A DNA stretch of 64,000 nt. Source: Haematospirillum sp. H1815. Lineage in GTDB: Bacteria; Pseudomonadota; Alphaproteobacteria; Rhodospirillales; Rhodospirillaceae. Below, one piece after another: positions 62,308 to 64,000 of this stretch (its first letter is position 1; every line of letters starts with the position of its first letter). The notes under the pieces were generated by a model, which worked only from the letters and a program-made list of their open reading frames with translations, was not told the DNA's origin and made no database searches. Location: contig NZ_JAAVTA010000003.1 of assembly GCF_012102705.1 (NCBI RefSeq), positions 124,001 to 188,000 on the forward strand, written 5' to 3'. The translations under genes and the position numbers were made by a program.

Positions 62308-64000
62308 ATGAAAAGCCACTTTGACGTTATCGTAATCGGGGGCGGACACGCCGGCACCGAAGCGGCAGCCGCAGCAGCCCGTATGGGCGCTCGCACACTT
62401 CTGCTGACCCAACGCACAGAAACCATAGGGGATATGTCCTGCAACCCCGCCATAGGCGGCTTGGCAAAGGGGCACCTTGTGCGTGAAATTGATGCGCTCG
62501 ATGGCGTCATGGGGCGGGCAATAGACCAAGGCGGTATCCAGTTCCGCATGCTGAACCGGAGTAAAGGCCCGGCGGTACGCGGACCGAGAGCACAGGCCGA
62601 TCGATCCCTGTACAGAAAGGCTGTCCAGGACATCTTGGCCGGTACACCTAATCTGACCATAGAGGCAGGATCAGCCGAAGACCTGATCCTGGACCGGTCC
62701 GGGCGTGTATCGGGCGTACTGACAGCAAGCGGACGTACATACAGGGCCGGTGCGGTTGTTTTGACAACCGGCACATTCCTGCGGGGCGTCATTCATCTGG
62801 GTGAAAAAACATGGCCTGCCGGACGGATTGATGAGGCGCCATCACTTGGCCTGTCCAATACGCTGGAGCGCCTGGGGCTTGTTCTCGGACGCCTGAAAAC
62901 CGGCACCCCCGCTCGCCTTGACGGGCGAACAATCAACTGGAAGGGGCTGGAGATGCAGCCTGGCGACGACCCGCCGGAACCCTTCTCCTTCATGACAGGG
63001 CAGATTACAACGCCCCAAATCGCTTGTGGTATGACGTGGACCACTGAAGAAACGCACGCCATCATTCGTGCCAATCTTGATCGTGCCCCGATGTACTCCG
63101 GCCAGATCCAGAGTGTCGGGCCACGCTATTGCCCTTCCATTGAAGACAAGGTGGTTCGTTTCGCGGAAAAGGACCGTCACCAGGTCTTTCTGGAACCAGA
63201 GGGCCTGAACGACCCGACCGTCTACCCGAATGGCATATCAACCAGTCTGCCGGAAGACGTGCAGACGGCTCTAATCCGCTCCATTCCGGGGTTGGAGGCT
63301 GTTACGATCCTGCGCCCGGGCTATGCCATCGAATATGATTTTGTTGATCCACGGGAACTGCGCCCATCGCTTGAACTGAAGAAAGCAAAGGGTCTGTTCC
63401 TTGCCGGCCAGATCAACGGAACAACAGGCTACGAAGAGGCAGGGGCACAGGGTCTTGTGGCCGGGATCAACGCAGCCCTTCTGGCGGGTGGTGCTGCCGC
63501 AGATGATGCTTTTGTGCCCGATCGGGCCGAAGGTTATCTTGGTGTCATGATTGACGACCTTGTCACACTGGGGACACAGGAACCGTACCGGATGTTCACA
63601 AGCCGCGCGGAATATCGGCTGCAACTGCGTGCTGACAACGCGGATCTGCGCCTGACAGGGAAGGGGATCGCTATCGGTGTCGTGGGTTCAGACCGCACGA
63701 CAGCTTTCCGTAAGAAAGAAAAAGCCATGGCGGAAGGCCGGGCGCTGATGGAGAGCCTTTCCGCGACACCAAAAGAACTGGAGCCTTACGACATCCGCAT
63801 CAACCAAGATGGGGTTCGTCGCAATGCCCTTGCCCTGTTCAGCTATCCAAATGTGACGTTTGACCGCTTGCATCAGATCTGGCCAGAACTTGGCGTGATT
63901 ACTCCTGATATTGCAGCACAGCTGGAAATCGAAGGACGCTATGCTGGTTACATAGGGCGTCAGATGGCCGACATTGCGGCTTATCGGCGAGACGAAGACC
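62308..64000 (+). CDS. mnmG: tRNA uridine 34 modification enzyme MnmG (3' end beyond the window)
   Basis: The FAD-dependent partner of MnmE; about 564 of the expected ~620 residues are visible. The N terminus has the dinucleotide motif [16 protein letters not shown]; then [67 protein letters not shown] (with the following [13 protein letters not shown]) and [23 protein letters not shown] 62308 is in frame; a second ATG at 62303 is out of frame. In this class rsmG, parA and parB usually follow, in agreement with the nearby parS sites. Confidence 0.97.
   Translation, partial: MKSHFDVIVIGGGHAGTEAAAAAARMGARTLLLTQRTETIGDMSCNPAIGGLAKGHLVREIDALDGVMGRAIDQGGIQFRMLNRSKGPAVRGPRAQADRSLYRKAVQDILAGTPNLTIEAGSAEDLILDRSGRVSGVLTASGRTYRAGAVVLTTGTFLRGVIHLGEKTWPAGRIDEAPSLGLSNTLERLGLVLGRLKTGTPARLDGRTINWKGLEMQPGDDPPEPFSFMTGQITTPQIACGMTWTTEETHAIIRANLDRAPMYSGQIQSVGPRYCPSIEDKVVRFAEKDRHQVFLEPEGLNDPTVYPNGISTSLPEDVQTALIRSIPGLEAVTILRPGYAIEYDFVDPRELRPSLELKKAKGLFLAGQINGTTGYEEAGAQGLVAGINAALLAGGAAADDAFVPDRAEGYLGVMIDDLVTLGTQEPYRMFTSRAEYRLQLRADNADLRLTGKGIAIGVVGSDRTTAFRKKEKAMAEGRALMESLSATPKELEPYDIRINQDGVRRNALALFSYPNVTFDRLHQIWPELGVITPDIAAQLEIEGRYAGYIGRQMADIAAYRRDED

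Overview
The window is a gene-dense chromosomal segment of a Gram-negative alphaproteobacterium, most likely of the order Rhodospirillales. Supporting signs are an LPS export gene (lptG) and assembly gene (lptE), Lol and SecB export genes, two outer-membrane porins, the gpmI / EnvC-like / ctpA / divergent polysaccharide deacetylase / rppH block, a TIGR02302 (DUF4175) membrane protein, DUF3576 and DUF6489 proteins, a CarD regulator next to a seven-iron ferredoxin, and a Tim44-like / mltA / rph / rdgB / hemW block. I saw no rRNA, tRNA, CRISPR array, transposase or phage gene. The genus assignment is not attempted.

Layout. 1-5000: the 3' end of ftsK, a UbiH-type monooxygenase, a FAH-family hydrolase and lolA on the minus strand, then a non-coding stretch with Fur-type operators leading into the bfd-bfr iron-storage pair. 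5000-18300: gpmI, septal and envelope enzymes, rppH, a large TIGR02302 protein, an orphan response regulator, ribA with a degenerate RibB-like front domain, an unknown glycine-rich protein, a HIT protein and hisE. 18400-23200: a lipoprotein-anchored serine protease, then a minus-strand lptG - GT39 glycosyltransferase - PAP2 phosphatase operon. 23200-26800: cobalamin adenosyltransferase, etfBA and 3-hydroxybutyryl-CoA dehydrogenase.

26900-33000 is the most accessory-looking part. It has a LuxI-type acyl-homoserine-lactone synthase with two LuxR-type receptors (one upstream on the same strand, one convergent) in locally AT-rich DNA. It is followed by a small unknown ORF, an XRE regulator with a direct-repeat operator candidate, and a second GT39-PAP2 cassette. 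32800-45500: lactate dehydrogenase, an unknown membrane-anchored protein, a low-molecular-weight phosphatase with a methyltransferase, then a long minus-strand run: ftsY, mtaB, dapF, carD, fdxA, holA, lptE, leuS and a DUF3576 lipoprotein.

45800-48800 holds two tandem porins with long structured leaders and good terminators. 48800-64000 has a ThiE-like protein, yggS, hrcA-grpE, unknown and Smr proteins, the hemW / rdgB / rph / mltA / Tim44-like run, fxsA, secB, an XRE regulator, ogt, DUF6489, a ferredoxin-like protein, mnmE and the start of mnmG.

Two 14-bp-core parS palindromes (53482 and 59467) lie about 6 kb apart in gaps between convergent genes. With mnmE-mnmG beyond them, which in this class usually leads to rsmG-parA-parB, they place the right end of the window in the chromosome-partitioning region near the replication origin.
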